Assembly (NCBI RefSeq): GCF_008329985.2
Contig: NZ_CP038437.2
Coordinates: 1,054,001 to 1,118,000 of the forward strand
Reading direction: 5' to 3'
Length of the DNA stretch: 64,000 bases
Source: Halomonas binhaiensis
GTDB lineage: Bacteria; Pseudomonadota; Gammaproteobacteria; Pseudomonadales; Halomonadaceae
Each line of letters begins with the position of its first letter. The stretch's first letter is position 1. The notes below the pieces were generated by a model. The model ran no database searches. It was not told where the DNA came from and was given only the letters and a program-made list of their open reading frames with translations. Below, piece by piece: positions 26,534 through 36,634 of this stretch. The position numbers and the translations under genes are program-made.

Positions 26534-27760
26534 ATGCCGTCTTCGTCCGCTTCTCGTCCTCGTCATACCCTACGCAGGGTAGTGATGATCATTCTTGTCG
26601 TCGTCGCTGGTGTCGTCGCTTATCGCTTCTTCGCGAGCAATGCGGAGACGTCGGAGAGTCCAAAAGGGATGGCGGGGCCTCCGGCAACGGCGGTGTCTGC
26701 GATCACCGCCACACAGGGTGACTTGCCGATCAGAGTGAGTGCGCTGGGCACGGTGCAGCCCCTTGCGAGCATCGCGGTGCGGCCACGGGTTGAAGGCGAA
26801 CTGATCGAGGTCAACTTTACCGAGGGCGAAACGGTTCAGCAGGGCCAGTTGCTGGCGCAAATCGATCCACGTGACTATCAGGCACAACTCGACCAGGCCA
26901 AGGGCCAACTGGCCCAGGACCAGGCGCAACTGGCCTCGGCCCGGGAAGACCTGACACGCTTCGAGCAACTGAGCAAGACCAACTATGTCTCGCGTCAGGA
27001 ACTGGAGCAGCAGCGTCAACTGGTACGCCAGTACGAAGGTACCGTGGCCAGCGATCAGGCTAACGTACGCAGCGCGCAGGTCCAGCTCGACTACACGAGC
27101 ATCACGGCCTCCATCACTGGCGTGGCCGGCATTCGCAATGTCGACCCTGGCAACATCGTGCAACTGGGCGATACCGATCCTATCGTCACCCTTACCCAGC
27201 TCGATCCTATTTCGGTGATATTTTCACTGCCCAGCCGCTATGTGAATACCGTGCGCGCTCACCTCACGGCTGGCGACCAGCCCAGGGTAGATGTGACCGG
27301 TCCTGATGATGAGACCTTCAGCGGCGAGCTCACCAGCGTCGACAGCAACATCAATAGTGCCACCGGCACCATCCGCCTGCGCGCTACGCTCGACAATCCT
27401 GACGGCGGGCTCTATCCCAATGCCTATGTCGATGTCAGCCTGGTATCGCAGATTCTCAAGGATCAGGTGATCATCCCCGAACCTGCCGTCCAGACCGGGC
27501 AGGATGGCAACGGTATCTATAACTACGTCTATGTGATCGGCGATGATGACACTGTCAGTCGCCGTACGGTCACCCTGGCCGCCAACCAAGGTACCCAAAG
27601 TGCCATTTCCGAGGGGCTCACGCCCGGTGAACGTGTGGTTGTCGATGGCGTCGACAGCCTGCGGGAAGGGGCCAAGGTTCGCGTCGTCAGCAATGCATTG
27701 CCTGGTGAGTCGAGCGATGAAGTGAGCGAGGCCGGAGGCAAGGACGACAGCGCTTCATGA
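26534..27760 (+). CDS. mdtA: RND efflux periplasmic adaptor (MdtA-like)
   Basis: The 408-residue membrane fusion protein starts at 26534 (AAGGA 8 bases upstream). It has an N-terminal anchor (VVMIILVVVAGVVAYRFF), a lipoyl/barrel-sandwich region (GTVQPLASIAVRPRVEG, GETVQQGQLLAQIDPRDY), and a Gln-rich helical hairpin. A second lipoyl half (SITGVAGIRNVDPGNIV) and beta-barrel and membrane-proximal domains follow. The order and motifs fit MdtA. It couples two RND pumps to an outer-membrane channel. The stop overlaps the next start by four bases, indicating an operon with both pumps. The outer-membrane factor is not encoded here. Confidence 0.9.
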   Translation: MPSSSASRPRHTLRRVVMIILVVVAGVVAYRFFASNAETSESPKGMAGPPATAVSAITATQGDLPIRVSALGTVQPLASIAVRPRVEGELIEVNFTEGETVQQGQLLAQIDPRDYQAQLDQAKGQLAQDQAQLASAREDLTRFEQLSKTNYVSRQELEQQRQLVRQYEGTVASDQANVRSAQVQLDYTSITASITGVAGIRNVDPGNIVQLGDTDPIVTLTQLDPISVIFSLPSRYVNTVRAHLTAGDQPRVDVTGPDDETFSGELTSVDSNINSATGTIRLRATLDNPDGGLYPNAYVDVSLVSQILKDQVIIPEPAVQTGQDGNGIYNYVYVIGDDDTVSRRTVTLAANQGTQSAISEGLTPGERVVVDGVDSLREGAKVRVVSNALPGESSDEVSEAGGKDDSAS

Positions 27761-30700
27761 ATCCTTCACGCCTGTTCATCCTGCGTCCGGTCGCCACTTC
27801 GCTGGTGATGCTGGCGATCCTGATCGCTGGCGCCATGGCCTATCGGCTGCTGACGATCTCCTCGCTGCCGGAGGTCGACTTTCCGACCATTCAGGTCACC
27901 ACGCTTTATCCTGGTGCCGGGCCGGATGTGATGCTCTCTCATGTCACTTCGCCGCTGGAGGACGAGCTCGGCGAAATCGCCGGGCTGGAAGACATGAGTT
28001 CCACCAGCACCGGTGGCGCGTCGTTGATCACCCTGCGTTTCTCGCTGGATTCCGATCTCGGCGTTGCGGAACAGGAGGTTCAGGCGGCGCTGAACCAGGC
28101 AGAAACCCTGTTGCCGAGCGATCTGCCGCGTCCCCCCAGCTACAGCAAGGTCAATCCTGCCGACACGCCGATCATGACGCTGGCGGTCAGTTCCAGCACC
28201 TTGCCGCTGACGGAGGTCTACGATCTGGTCGATACGCGCATGGCGCAGAAGATTGCCCAGATAAGCGGTGTCGGTCAGGTCAAACTGGCCGGTGGCCATC
28301 AGCCTGCCGTGCGTGTGACAGTTGATTCGCGCCAGTTGGCCGCTTCCGGGCTCGACCTTGCGGCGGTGCGCAGTGCCATCGACGCCGCCAATGTCAATCA
28401 GGCCAAAGGTACGCTGTACGGTCCTTATCGTGCCTACACCATCGATGCCAATGACCAACTGCTGACGGCCGATGCCTATCGCGACCTGATTCTCAAGTCC
28501 GACAACGGCTCGGTACTCAGGCTGTCTGACGTTGCCACCATCGAGGACGGCGCCGAGAATGCCTATCTTTCTGCCTGGGCAAACCGCGAAGGCGCAATCC
28601 TGATCGATGTGCTGCGCCAACCAGGCGCCAATGTGGTCGCGGTGGCCGATACCATCAAACGCAGCCTACCGGAGCTGGAAAACACCTTGCCTGGCGCCGT
28701 CGATGTCAGGGTGCTCACTGACCGCACCACGACCATTCATGCCGCGGTCGAGGATGTGCAGTTCGAGCTGATGCTGGCGATCGGGCTGGTGGTGATGGTC
28801 ACTTTCCTGTTCCTGCGTAACCTGCCGGCGACGCTGATTCCGAGCCTGGCGGTGCCGTTGTCGCTGGTCGGCACCTTCGGTGCCATGTACATGGCCGGCT
28901 TCAGCCTCAATAACCTCACCCTGATGGCACTGACCATCGCCACCGGTTTCGTCATCGATGATGCCATTGTGGTGCTGGAGAACATCACCCGTTACATCGA
29001 GAAAGGGGAGACGCCGCTGAATGCGGCGCTCAAGGGCTCGCGCCAGATCGGCTTCACCATCCTCTCGCTGACCGTCTCGCTGCTGGCAGTGCTCATCCCG
29101 CTGGTGTTCATGGAGGGGGTCGTTGGCGTGCTGTTCCGCGAATTCGCACTGACGCTGGCGATCTCGATTCTGATCTCGGCCTTCGTTTCACTGACGTTGA
29201 CGCCGATGCTTTGTGCGCGCTGGCTCAAGCAGCGCCCGGATAAGGTCGAAGAGACCGACGACGAGGCTTTGGTACGTAGCCGACAAGGCCTGTTCGGGCA
29301 GATCACTCGGGGCTATGAGCATGCCCTCGATTGGGTGCTCGGCCATCAATCACTCACGTTGATGGTCGCGCTCGGCACGCTGGCGCTGACCGCACTGCTG
29401 TTCATGGCCACCCCCAAGGGGCTGTTCCCGGTGCAGGATACCGGCGTCATTCGCGGTATCACCACAGCCACTGAATCGACCTCGTTCGATGCCATGTCGG
29501 CCCGCCAGCAACGCCTGGTCGATCGCTTGCTGAAGGACCCGGCAGTCGAAAGTCTCTCTTCGAGCATCGGTATCGACGGCACCAATACCACGCTCAACAG
29601 TGGCCGCCTGTCGATCAATCTCAAGCCGCTGGGCGAGCGCGACGACCTCAGTACGGTTCTGGCTCGCCTGAACCAGGCTGACGCCGACATTCCCGGTTTG
29701 TCTCTGGCACTGCAGCCGGTACAGGACCTGACCCTGGAAGACACCATCAGTCGCTATCCCTATCAATTCGCGCTGACCCAGGGTGACCGTGAGGCGCTGA
29801 ATGCCGATGCCGATCGAATGCTCGATCAGCTACGCCAGTCGCCAGCGATTGCCGACGTCAGCAGCGACGTGCAGAACGCTGGGCGCAAGCTGGAGGTGAC
29901 CATCGACCGTGCCCGGGCCGGTAGGCTTGGTGTCAGCGTCGCCGATATCGACGATGCGCTCTACGATGCCTTCGGCCAGCGCCTGGTGTCGACCATCTTC
30001 ACCCAGGCGAGCCAGTATCGCGTAGTGCTCGCTGCCAATGCTACCGACGTGGATGGTCCCGAAGCCCTGTCGCGTCTCTATGTGAGCACCATCGACGACG
30101 ATCTGGTACCGCTCACCACTCTGGTCACGCTGGCTGAACGTACGACGCCTTTGTCGCTTCAGCGTCAGAACCAGTTCCCCTCGGCATTGATGTCGTTCGC
30201 AGTGGCGGATGGTTATTCGCTCTCGGACGCCTTCGCTGCCGTGGATGCTGCCGCCGAGGAGACCCTGAGCGAGCATACCCAACTGGATTATCGCGGTGCG
30301 GCGCTTGCCTACACCGAGTCGACCAGTGACACCTTGTGGCTGATCCTGGCTGCCATCGTGACGATGTACATCGTGCTGGGGATTCTCTACGAGAGCTACG
30401 TGCATCCGTTGACCATTCTGTCGACGTTGCCGTCGGCGGCTATCGGTGCGCTGCTGGCACTGCAACTGAGCGGTAATTCATTGGGGCTGGTGGCGGTGAT
30501 CGGCATCATCCTGCTGATCGGTATCGTCAAGAAGAACGCGATCATGATGATCGACTTCGCACTGGAGGCGCAGCGTGAGCGTGGCATGCCTGCCGACAAG
30601 GCGATTCATGCCGCCGCCTTGCTGCGCTTCCGGCCGATCATGATGACTACCTTCGCGGCCTTGCTCGGTGCCATGCCATTGATGTTCGCCAGTGGCTATG

Positions 30701-30903
30701 GCGCCGAGCTGCGTCAGCCGCTGGGGATGACCATGGTCGGCGGCCTGTTGTTAAGCCAGTTGCTGACGCTGTTTACCACCCCGGTAATCTATTTGTTCTT
30801 CGATAGGCTTATTTCGAACAGGGATCGTCTTGCCTCGCGCTGGCAGCGTTATCCTGCCGCTGATGCTCCTGATCGCCCTGACGATAACGGGGCGGCACGG
30901 TGA
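27757..30903 (+). CDS. mdtB: RND multidrug efflux permease, MdtB-like subunit
   Basis: The 1,048-residue pump has the standard RND architecture: a first helix, a large periplasmic loop with the porter domain (ITLRFSLDSDLGVAEQEVQAA, LPRPPSYSKVNPAD), six helices, a second loop, and six more helices. Helix 4 contains the proton-relay pair in GFVIDDAIVVLENI. In E. coli, MdtB and MdtC assemble as a B2C heterotrimer with MdtA and TolC. The adjacency of two different RND genes supports that arrangement here. It is translationally coupled on both sides (ATGA and GTGA overlaps). Which of the two is B and which is C follows gene order only. Confidence 0.9.
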   Translation: MNPSRLFILRPVATSLVMLAILIAGAMAYRLLTISSLPEVDFPTIQVTTLYPGAGPDVMLSHVTSPLEDELGEIAGLEDMSSTSTGGASLITLRFSLDSDLGVAEQEVQAALNQAETLLPSDLPRPPSYSKVNPADTPIMTLAVSSSTLPLTEVYDLVDTRMAQKIAQISGVGQVKLAGGHQPAVRVTVDSRQLAASGLDLAAVRSAIDAANVNQAKGTLYGPYRAYTIDANDQLLTADAYRDLILKSDNGSVLRLSDVATIEDGAENAYLSAWANREGAILIDVLRQPGANVVAVADTIKRSLPELENTLPGAVDVRVLTDRTTTIHAAVEDVQFELMLAIGLVVMVTFLFLRNLPATLIPSLAVPLSLVGTFGAMYMAGFSLNNLTLMALTIATGFVIDDAIVVLENITRYIEKGETPLNAALKGSRQIGFTILSLTVSLLAVLIPLVFMEGVVGVLFREFALTLAISILISAFVSLTLTPMLCARWLKQRPDKVEETDDEALVRSRQGLFGQITRGYEHALDWVLGHQSLTLMVALGTLALTALLFMATPKGLFPVQDTGVIRGITTATESTSFDAMSARQQRLVDRLLKDPAVESLSSSIGIDGTNTTLNSGRLSINLKPLGERDDLSTVLARLNQADADIPGLSLALQPVQDLTLEDTISRYPYQFALTQGDREALNADADRMLDQLRQSPAIADVSSDVQNAGRKLEVTIDRARAGRLGVSVADIDDALYDAFGQRLVSTIFTQASQYRVVLAANATDVDGPEALSRLYVSTIDDDLVPLTTLVTLAERTTPLSLQRQNQFPSALMSFAVADGYSLSDAFAAVDAAAEETLSEHTQLDYRGAALAYTESTSDTLWLILAAIVTMYIVLGILYESYVHPLTILSTLPSAAIGALLALQLSGNSLGLVAVIGIILLIGIVKKNAIMMIDFALEAQRERGMPADKAIHAAALLRFRPIMMTTFAALLGAMPLMFASGYGAELRQPLGMTMVGGLLLSQLLTLFTTPVIYLFFDRLISNRDRLASRWQRYPAADAPDRPDDNGAAR

Positions 30904-33900
30904 GTCTGTCATCACCCTTCGTTCGGCGGCCAATCGCGACCATCCTGCTGGCACTGGCCGTGGTGCTGCTCGGTTCGCTTGCCTACAAGCGCCTGCCGGT
31001 GGCACCGCTGCCCAATGTCTCGTTCCCGACCATTCTGGTTACCGCCAGCCTCAGTGGTGCCAATCCGGAAACCATGGCCGTCACCGTGGCGACACCGCTG
31101 GAGCGTTCACTGGGGCGGATTCCTGGTATTACCCAGATGACTTCGAGCAGCAGCGATAGCGCCACCAGCATCGTGGTGCAGTTCGATCTGGACAAGGACG
31201 TCAACGTTGCTGCGCAAGAGGTGCAGGCGGCGATCAACGACGCTCAGCCGCTGTTGCCAAGTGCGATGACCAGCCGCCCCAGCTACCACAAGCTGAACCC
31301 AGCAGCGGCACCGGTGCTGATACTGTCCGTCACCTCCGATACCTTGCCGACCAGCGAGCTCTATCGTCTGGCCGACAGCAAGATCGCGCCGCCCATTGCT
31401 CAGGTGCCGGGTGTCGGTGACGTCAGCGTGGGTGGCAGTTCCTCGCCTGCGGTACGGGTATCCATCGATCCTCGCCGTCTCAATCACGCAGGCATCACCC
31501 TGGATGCGGTGGTCGGCGCCTTGCGCACGGCAACCACGCAATCACCCACTGGCTTCGTGCAGAGTGTGGAGCACCGCTGGGAAGTCGATACGGATTCCCA
31601 GTTACTCACGGCCAGCGATTATCAGCAGATCGTGATCGGACGCGGCGAGGATGGCTCACTCATGCGTCTGGGGGACGTGAGCAACATCGTCGATGGTGTC
31701 GAGGATCGTTACAACGTCGGTTTTCAAAACGATCTGCCGGCGGTATTGCTGGTGGTCAGCACTGCCAGTGGCGCCAATATCATCGATACCATCGCGGGGG
31801 TGCGCGAGCGTCTCGATGATATTCGCAGTCTGTTGCCCGGCAACGTCAACTTGAGCGTCCAGCTTGATCGCGCCCCCGGCATACAGGCTTCACTGCATGA
31901 AACCCAGTTGACTCTGATCCTGGCCATCGTGCTCGTCGTGCTGGTGGTATTCCTGTTCCTGCGTAATCCTCGCGCCACCATCATTCCCAGTGTGGCCATT
32001 CCGGTATCCCTGGTCGGCACCTATGCGCTGATGTGGGTGTTCGATTTCTCGCTGGATACGCTATCGCTGATGGCACTGATTGTATCGATCGGCTTTCTGG
32101 TCGATGACGCGATTGTCGTGGTAGAGAACATCAGCCGGCATATCGAACGCGGTGAGCCACCGTTTCAGGCGGCGCTGAACGGCGCGCGGGAAGTCGGTTT
32201 CACGGTGACGGCGATGAGTGTCTCGCTGGTGGCAGTGTTCATTCCACTGCTGTTGCTGGGCGGCTTCATCGGACGATTGTTCCATGAGTTCGCGGTGACG
32301 CTGTCACTGGCCATCATGGTATCGCTGATCGTCTCGCTGACGCTGACACCGATGCTCTGCATGCGTTGGCTCAAGCCGCATGCCCAACGTGAAAAGTCAC
32401 CGGCCTGGGACCGCGGGTTGTCGGCCATCGGTAATGGGTTCGTCAAGGGCTATGCGGTGACGCTGGATATTGCCCTCAGGCACCGACGCTTGACCCTGTT
32501 GTCGCTTGTCGCGGTGATCTTCCTCAATGGCTATCTCTATACCGCCGTCGATAAGGGCTTCGTGCCCGACCAGGATACTGGGCGCCTGCTCGGCACCATG
32601 CGGGTCGATCAGGGCCTGTCCTTCGAGGCGGCATCCGCCAAGCTGCGCCAGGTGCGCGAACGGCTCACGTCTGACCCGGACGTCGCCAGTGTGCTCGGTT
32701 TCATGGGCAGCGGCGGGCCAGGTGGAGGCGGTTCATCGGCAACGCTTTTCGTTACGCTCAAGGACGACCATCAGGAATCGACACAAGCGATCGGCAACCG
32801 TCTGACGGCTGGTCTGCAGGGGCTCGCCGGGGTCAACACTTTCATGTTCGCGTTGCAGGACATCAGTGTTGGCGGCCGGCAAAGCAGTGGCTCCCAGTAT
32901 GAGATCACGCTCAAGAGCGACAATCTCGAACTGCTCAATGACTGGTCCAGAAAGGTGCAGGCGGCAATGCAAGATGTCGAGGGCATCACCGGTGTCGACA
33001 GCGACAGTCGTAGTGAGGGGCTGTCCGCCAAACTGGTGGTCGATCGCGATACTGCCTCGCGGCTCGGTGTCGACATGAACACCATCGACACGGTATTGGG
33101 TAATGCCTTTGCCCAGAGCAAGGTGGCCAGTATCTACAATGCTGACGAGCAACGTTATGTGGTGATGGAGGTCGATGCTCCTTATCGGCAGGCGCCGGAG
33201 GCGATCGGCGATCTCTATGTCAGCGGTAACGATGGTGAACTGGTACCGGTCTCTGCCTTCAGTCATATCGAACGCAGCACCACGCCGGTGAGTGTCAACC
33301 ACCAGGGCCAATTCGCTGCTGCCACGGTCTCGTTCAACCTGGAGGAGGGCGTCTCGCTGGGCGAAGCCACCGAGCGTATTCGTCGGGCTGTGGACGAAAT
33401 CCATCCCCCGACGGAGGTCCAGGTCGACTTCGAGGGCAGCGCAGGCACCTTCCAGAGCGGTGTCGAAGCGATGCCCTGGTTGATATTGGCGGCACTGGTC
33501 ACGGTCTATCTGGTGCTGGGAATTCTCTACGAGAGCTATATCCATCCGCTGACGATTCTCTCGACACTACCTTCTGCCGGTGTCGGTGCCTTGCTGGCCC
33601 TGATGCTGCTCGATACCCCGTTCACGCTGATTGCCCTGATCGGTATCATCCTGTTGATCGGCGTGGTCAAGAAAAACGCCATCATGCTGGTGGATTTCGC
33701 TGTGGTGTGCGAGCGCGAACAGAACATGACGCCATTGGAAGCTGTGCGCCATGCCGCCCTGGTTCGCTTCCGGCCGATCATGATGACCACCCTGGCCGCA
33801 TTGCTCGGTGCCGTGCCATTGCTGCTCGGTACCGACGAAAACGCCGGCCTGCGCGCTCCGCTTGGCATCACCATCATCGGCGGGTTGATCGTCAGCCAAC

Positions 33901-33998
33901 TGCTGACCCTCTATACCACCCCGGTGGTCTATCTGTATCTCGACCGGCTCCACCGCCGCCTGCGCCCGCGGAACCTACCGGCGCCAGTGGAGGGGTGA
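30900..33998 (+). CDS. mdtC: RND multidrug efflux permease, MdtC-like subunit
   Basis: The 1,032-residue RND protein begins with GTG at 30900, overlapping the previous stop by four bases. It has two periplasmic porter loops, the helix-4 motif GFLVDDAIVVVENI and the C-terminal VVKKNAIMLVDFA segment typical of the HAE1 family. A Gly-rich loop (GSGGPGGGGSS) lies in the second periplasmic region. Together with the preceding two genes it forms an MdtABC-type drug/bile-salt exporter. No BaeSR-like two-component system or TolC is adjacent. Confidence 0.9.
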   Translation: MSLSSPFVRRPIATILLALAVVLLGSLAYKRLPVAPLPNVSFPTILVTASLSGANPETMAVTVATPLERSLGRIPGITQMTSSSSDSATSIVVQFDLDKDVNVAAQEVQAAINDAQPLLPSAMTSRPSYHKLNPAAAPVLILSVTSDTLPTSELYRLADSKIAPPIAQVPGVGDVSVGGSSSPAVRVSIDPRRLNHAGITLDAVVGALRTATTQSPTGFVQSVEHRWEVDTDSQLLTASDYQQIVIGRGEDGSLMRLGDVSNIVDGVEDRYNVGFQNDLPAVLLVVSTASGANIIDTIAGVRERLDDIRSLLPGNVNLSVQLDRAPGIQASLHETQLTLILAIVLVVLVVFLFLRNPRATIIPSVAIPVSLVGTYALMWVFDFSLDTLSLMALIVSIGFLVDDAIVVVENISRHIERGEPPFQAALNGAREVGFTVTAMSVSLVAVFIPLLLLGGFIGRLFHEFAVTLSLAIMVSLIVSLTLTPMLCMRWLKPHAQREKSPAWDRGLSAIGNGFVKGYAVTLDIALRHRRLTLLSLVAVIFLNGYLYTAVDKGFVPDQDTGRLLGTMRVDQGLSFEAASAKLRQVRERLTSDPDVASVLGFMGSGGPGGGGSSATLFVTLKDDHQESTQAIGNRLTAGLQGLAGVNTFMFALQDISVGGRQSSGSQYEITLKSDNLELLNDWSRKVQAAMQDVEGITGVDSDSRSEGLSAKLVVDRDTASRLGVDMNTIDTVLGNAFAQSKVASIYNADEQRYVVMEVDAPYRQAPEAIGDLYVSGNDGELVPVSAFSHIERSTTPVSVNHQGQFAAATVSFNLEEGVSLGEATERIRRAVDEIHPPTEVQVDFEGSAGTFQSGVEAMPWLILAALVTVYLVLGILYESYIHPLTILSTLPSAGVGALLALMLLDTPFTLIALIGIILLIGVVKKNAIMLVDFAVVCEREQNMTPLEAVRHAALVRFRPIMMTTLAALLGAVPLLLGTDENAGLRAPLGITIIGGLIVSQLLTLYTTPVVYLYLDRLHRRLRPRNLPAPVEG

Positions 33999-34185
33999 GT
34001 GGTTGGTGACTGGCTTCTGAGCGAGGAGGAAGGGAGAAGCGCCTTCGACGACTGATGAAGCATCAGCCGCTTTCCCTTGGCTTTGTACGAAAAGTGCCTA
34101 AGACAGGGGCTGACGAAGGCATATAAGCCATTCAGAACCGCCAAGCTACCCTCGAAGTCCAAGGATAGCTTGGCGATAACGGATA

Positions 34186-34467
34186 TTAACTCTGCGTTAT
34201 TGTGATGTTTTGGTCTGACAAAGTTATTGTGTAATTGCCCCCATCCATGAAATATCCTCCTGCCAGATAGGGCGATTGGTTGTTAGGATAGAGGTTGCCG
34301 TCGTCGAGCCATGCAGCGACAGTTCTGGCATCGCTATACCTGGCCGACTCTTTCTTTTGCTCACTGTTGTCGACTTTATGAACCTCCGAATGATCGCCTG
34401 TGGCGTTCCATAATCCGAAGGTGACGGTGCTATTGGTATTGTTCACCAGCGTATAATTGAATCCCAT
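34186..34467 (-). CDS. Small beta-rich hypothetical protein
   Basis: A 93-residue protein starting at 34467; GGAGAGGAT on the minus strand supports this start. No signal peptide or membrane segment is visible. The sequence is Asn/Thr/Gly-rich with alternating strands (NYTLVNNTNSTVTFGLWN at the start; GGNYTITLSDQNITITQS at the end), resembling small lectin- or aegerolysin-like beta sandwiches. No family is assigned. It is at the left margin of the AT-rich island and transcribed toward mdtC. Confidence 0.65.
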   Translation of the reverse strand: MGFNYTLVNNTNSTVTFGLWNATGDHSEVHKVDNSEQKKESARYSDARTVAAWLDDGNLYPNNQSPYLAGGYFMDGGNYTITLSDQNITITQS

Positions 34468-35141
34468 TGTTACATCCTCTCCTGAGGTCATGGGCGCTGA
34501 ATTAGGTTTCATGAGACCTGAGACGCACCGGCGCCCACGGTGACCCCTCAGTATCGCACTGTGAGGTCGATCACCAAGATTCCGCAATAGATGCGGGAAT
34601 GTGTTGTCATACGGGATTCTCTTCCTCGGATATCACTCTAGACCACGCATTCAGCGACGTATTAAATAACTAGTCAAAAGAGATTAGGTGTCATAAAACA
34701 CTTACAGAAAATATATCGTATTTCTTACGCTATTTTAAAGATATTTCGTATTGACAATGGCGTTATACATATATTCAAACAACTTTAGAGGCTATGACTC
34801 ATAGTTACCAACGAGTTTGTGCATCCAATCACTGAAATGGATGTTATGGAGGTAGGACATAGAGGACTTTCGTCTGCAGGTAAAGCGGCAAATTTTGGTG
34901 GGTTGGAGGGGGAGGACTCTATAGGACACGAAAATTGTTCGTAAGCCTTTGTTTTTTATTGTTTTATAAAAATTCGAGAAAGATATTATACCATCGACTA
35001 TACCACTTCCCCTCCGCTGGTAGGCTCTGTGTTAGCGTGCTCTTCACCCGCAGTAGAAAGCGCCCTTCACTGTTCGCTCTCGACCAGAAGCGAACCTGGG
35101 CCAATTTTAGATCCACTTTTTAGGGCTTCGTGAGGAGAGGG
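34468..35141. other. AT-rich intergenic region at left edge of island
   Basis: No supported gene; the one longer open frame (34935-35123) has no ribosome binding site and a shadow-like composition. AT content rises sharply from about 34600. A 16-base stretch at 34917-34932 matches 14 bases of the T-arm end of tRNA-Arg (40516-40531), a possible but weak left attachment-site relic. Confidence 0.5.
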
Positions 35142-36449
35142 TTACGTATTTTTTGCCCTAGAGAGCTGCTTTTGGTCATGAACACGATCTATCTCCTCTT
35201 TAATTGCAGCTCTGCTTTCGAAACCTTCAGAGATTAGCCCCGAGACTTCTAGTATCAACCATGCTGCCCATTTGCTGACCGTTGTTACGTGACCTGAGTT
35301 TATGTGGCTGTGTTGCGCATCATGTACTGCGGCACACCGAAGGTCGTAGAGGTCATTGATTTCTTTTTCAAGCACATTCCAGTTACCTGTATGAGAGAAA
35401 CCGTAACGTCCACAAGTTAGTATCGCAGTTAGTCCTCGCTTGATCTTAGATGTCGTTTGTCCATCGTTTTCGAAAGAGAAGAAGCATTCTATGCAGCTCC
35501 AGAATTTAACCAGTTGCATCTCTGGTTTCATGTCTGCTTGCGCGTCAAAAAACCAATAAATACCGCGACGAACTGCCTCCTCGACGTCATTATCCCTGTG
35601 ATTTTGAAGGACCCTCGCCAACTCTTGGAACCACTCACAACCCATTAAACTGCTCACTTGGTTCTCATTGAGAGTAAGCTTTTGATATCCCCGCATACAT
35701 ATACTAGTGCATAACACCTTCGACTTTGTAGAGAAGAAGAACCACCTGTTAGCGGTTGGTCGAATACGGTCACTCATGCTAGGTATAAGCCGAACTGCGG
35801 CTCCTCCACGCTCAAGAACAGTAGTGAGTGAGACAGCAAGCAGTCCACACGTTGCCTCTACATCCTCAAAAAAACGACGCTCTGCATATTCTTCACTTCC
35901 GGTTATTTCCCCAGTTACCCATAGGCTATCTTTCATATGATTCCATGTGCTACTGATGGTATTGTCGTCTGCAGCACATTGTTTAAGTGACATGAAATCA
36001 GGCTTTTGTACTGTCAGTCTGCCGATCTTCAACTCATTTTCCCCTTCAAGATCTAGTCCTTCTATAGTCGTGTAAAACCTGTAGTTACTGATCGACTCAT
36101 CTAAAATTTTCTCTACATTTTCCACGAAGGAGTCTATATCTTTTCTAGGGGACTCCTCTTGATAGAGTTTTCCCAAAACGGCTTTGCATGAATTGTGAAT
36201 ATCCGTAGATTCCAGCTGACACCTGTTTATAAAAAACTTCTCTACTATATTTGTAAGCATCTCGAAATTTTTATAGGCATTGTCAGATAGATAGATTGAT
36301 CGATGATTGGGGATTTTGACTTCCCGTTTCAGCCTTTCAATGAGATTGAACGCATCCAATGCCTGCAAATCAGTCATTAACTCTTCTGGTCTGAGTAGCG
36401 TGGCAATGTTGCTATCGGCTATCCTTCGTGTTTTTCTGGGCATTTCCAT
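35142..36449 (-). CDS. Apea-like HEPN-domain protein
   Basis: About 435 residues from ATG 36449 (AGGA seven bases upstream); an in-frame ATG at 36503 would add 18 residues. The C-terminal ~130 residues form a likely HEPN domain. It runs WSCIECFFSF, a helix with KIKRGLTAIL, and then DLRCAAVHDAQ, which carries the RX4H motif (Arg371, His376) diagnostic of HEPN ribonucleases. The N-terminal two-thirds is helical/mixed and unassigned. HEPN proteins of this layout (ApeA-type) occur in phage-defence loci and act as RNA-cleaving abortive-infection effectors. Defence function here is inferred from the motif and island context. The gene is AT-rich and lies near two membrane-protein genes on the same strand. 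Confidence 0.65.
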   Translation of the reverse strand: MEMPRKTRRIADSNIATLLRPEELMTDLQALDAFNLIERLKREVKIPNHRSIYLSDNAYKNFEMLTNIVEKFFINRCQLESTDIHNSCKAVLGKLYQEESPRKDIDSFVENVEKILDESISNYRFYTTIEGLDLEGENELKIGRLTVQKPDFMSLKQCAADDNTISSTWNHMKDSLWVTGEITGSEEYAERRFFEDVEATCGLLAVSLTTVLERGGAAVRLIPSMSDRIRPTANRWFFFSTKSKVLCTSICMRGYQKLTLNENQVSSLMGCEWFQELARVLQNHRDNDVEEAVRRGIYWFFDAQADMKPEMQLVKFWSCIECFFSFENDGQTTSKIKRGLTAILTCGRYGFSHTGNWNVLEKEINDLYDLRCAAVHDAQHSHINSGHVTTVSKWAAWLILEVSGLISEGFESRAAIKEEIDRVHDQKQLSRAKNT

Positions 36450-36634
36450 CGCGGTATCCTGCGTTCTAATCGGAAAAGTGAGTGTGTTGCACTCGGATGA
36501 CATCCTAAAAGGGCCACTAATAGGTGCCTCATTCGGCTAGAAGCCGTCATTGAGATGCCCTTGGTGTTTAATGATCGCATTTTTGGCTGATTTTAAATGT
36601 TTCGAAAAACATATCCGGTGACATATTTTTTAAC

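Noticed and set aside
34935..35123. 62-codon open frame in the AT-rich gap
   Set aside because: No ribosome binding site, poor start context and no recognisable protein features.
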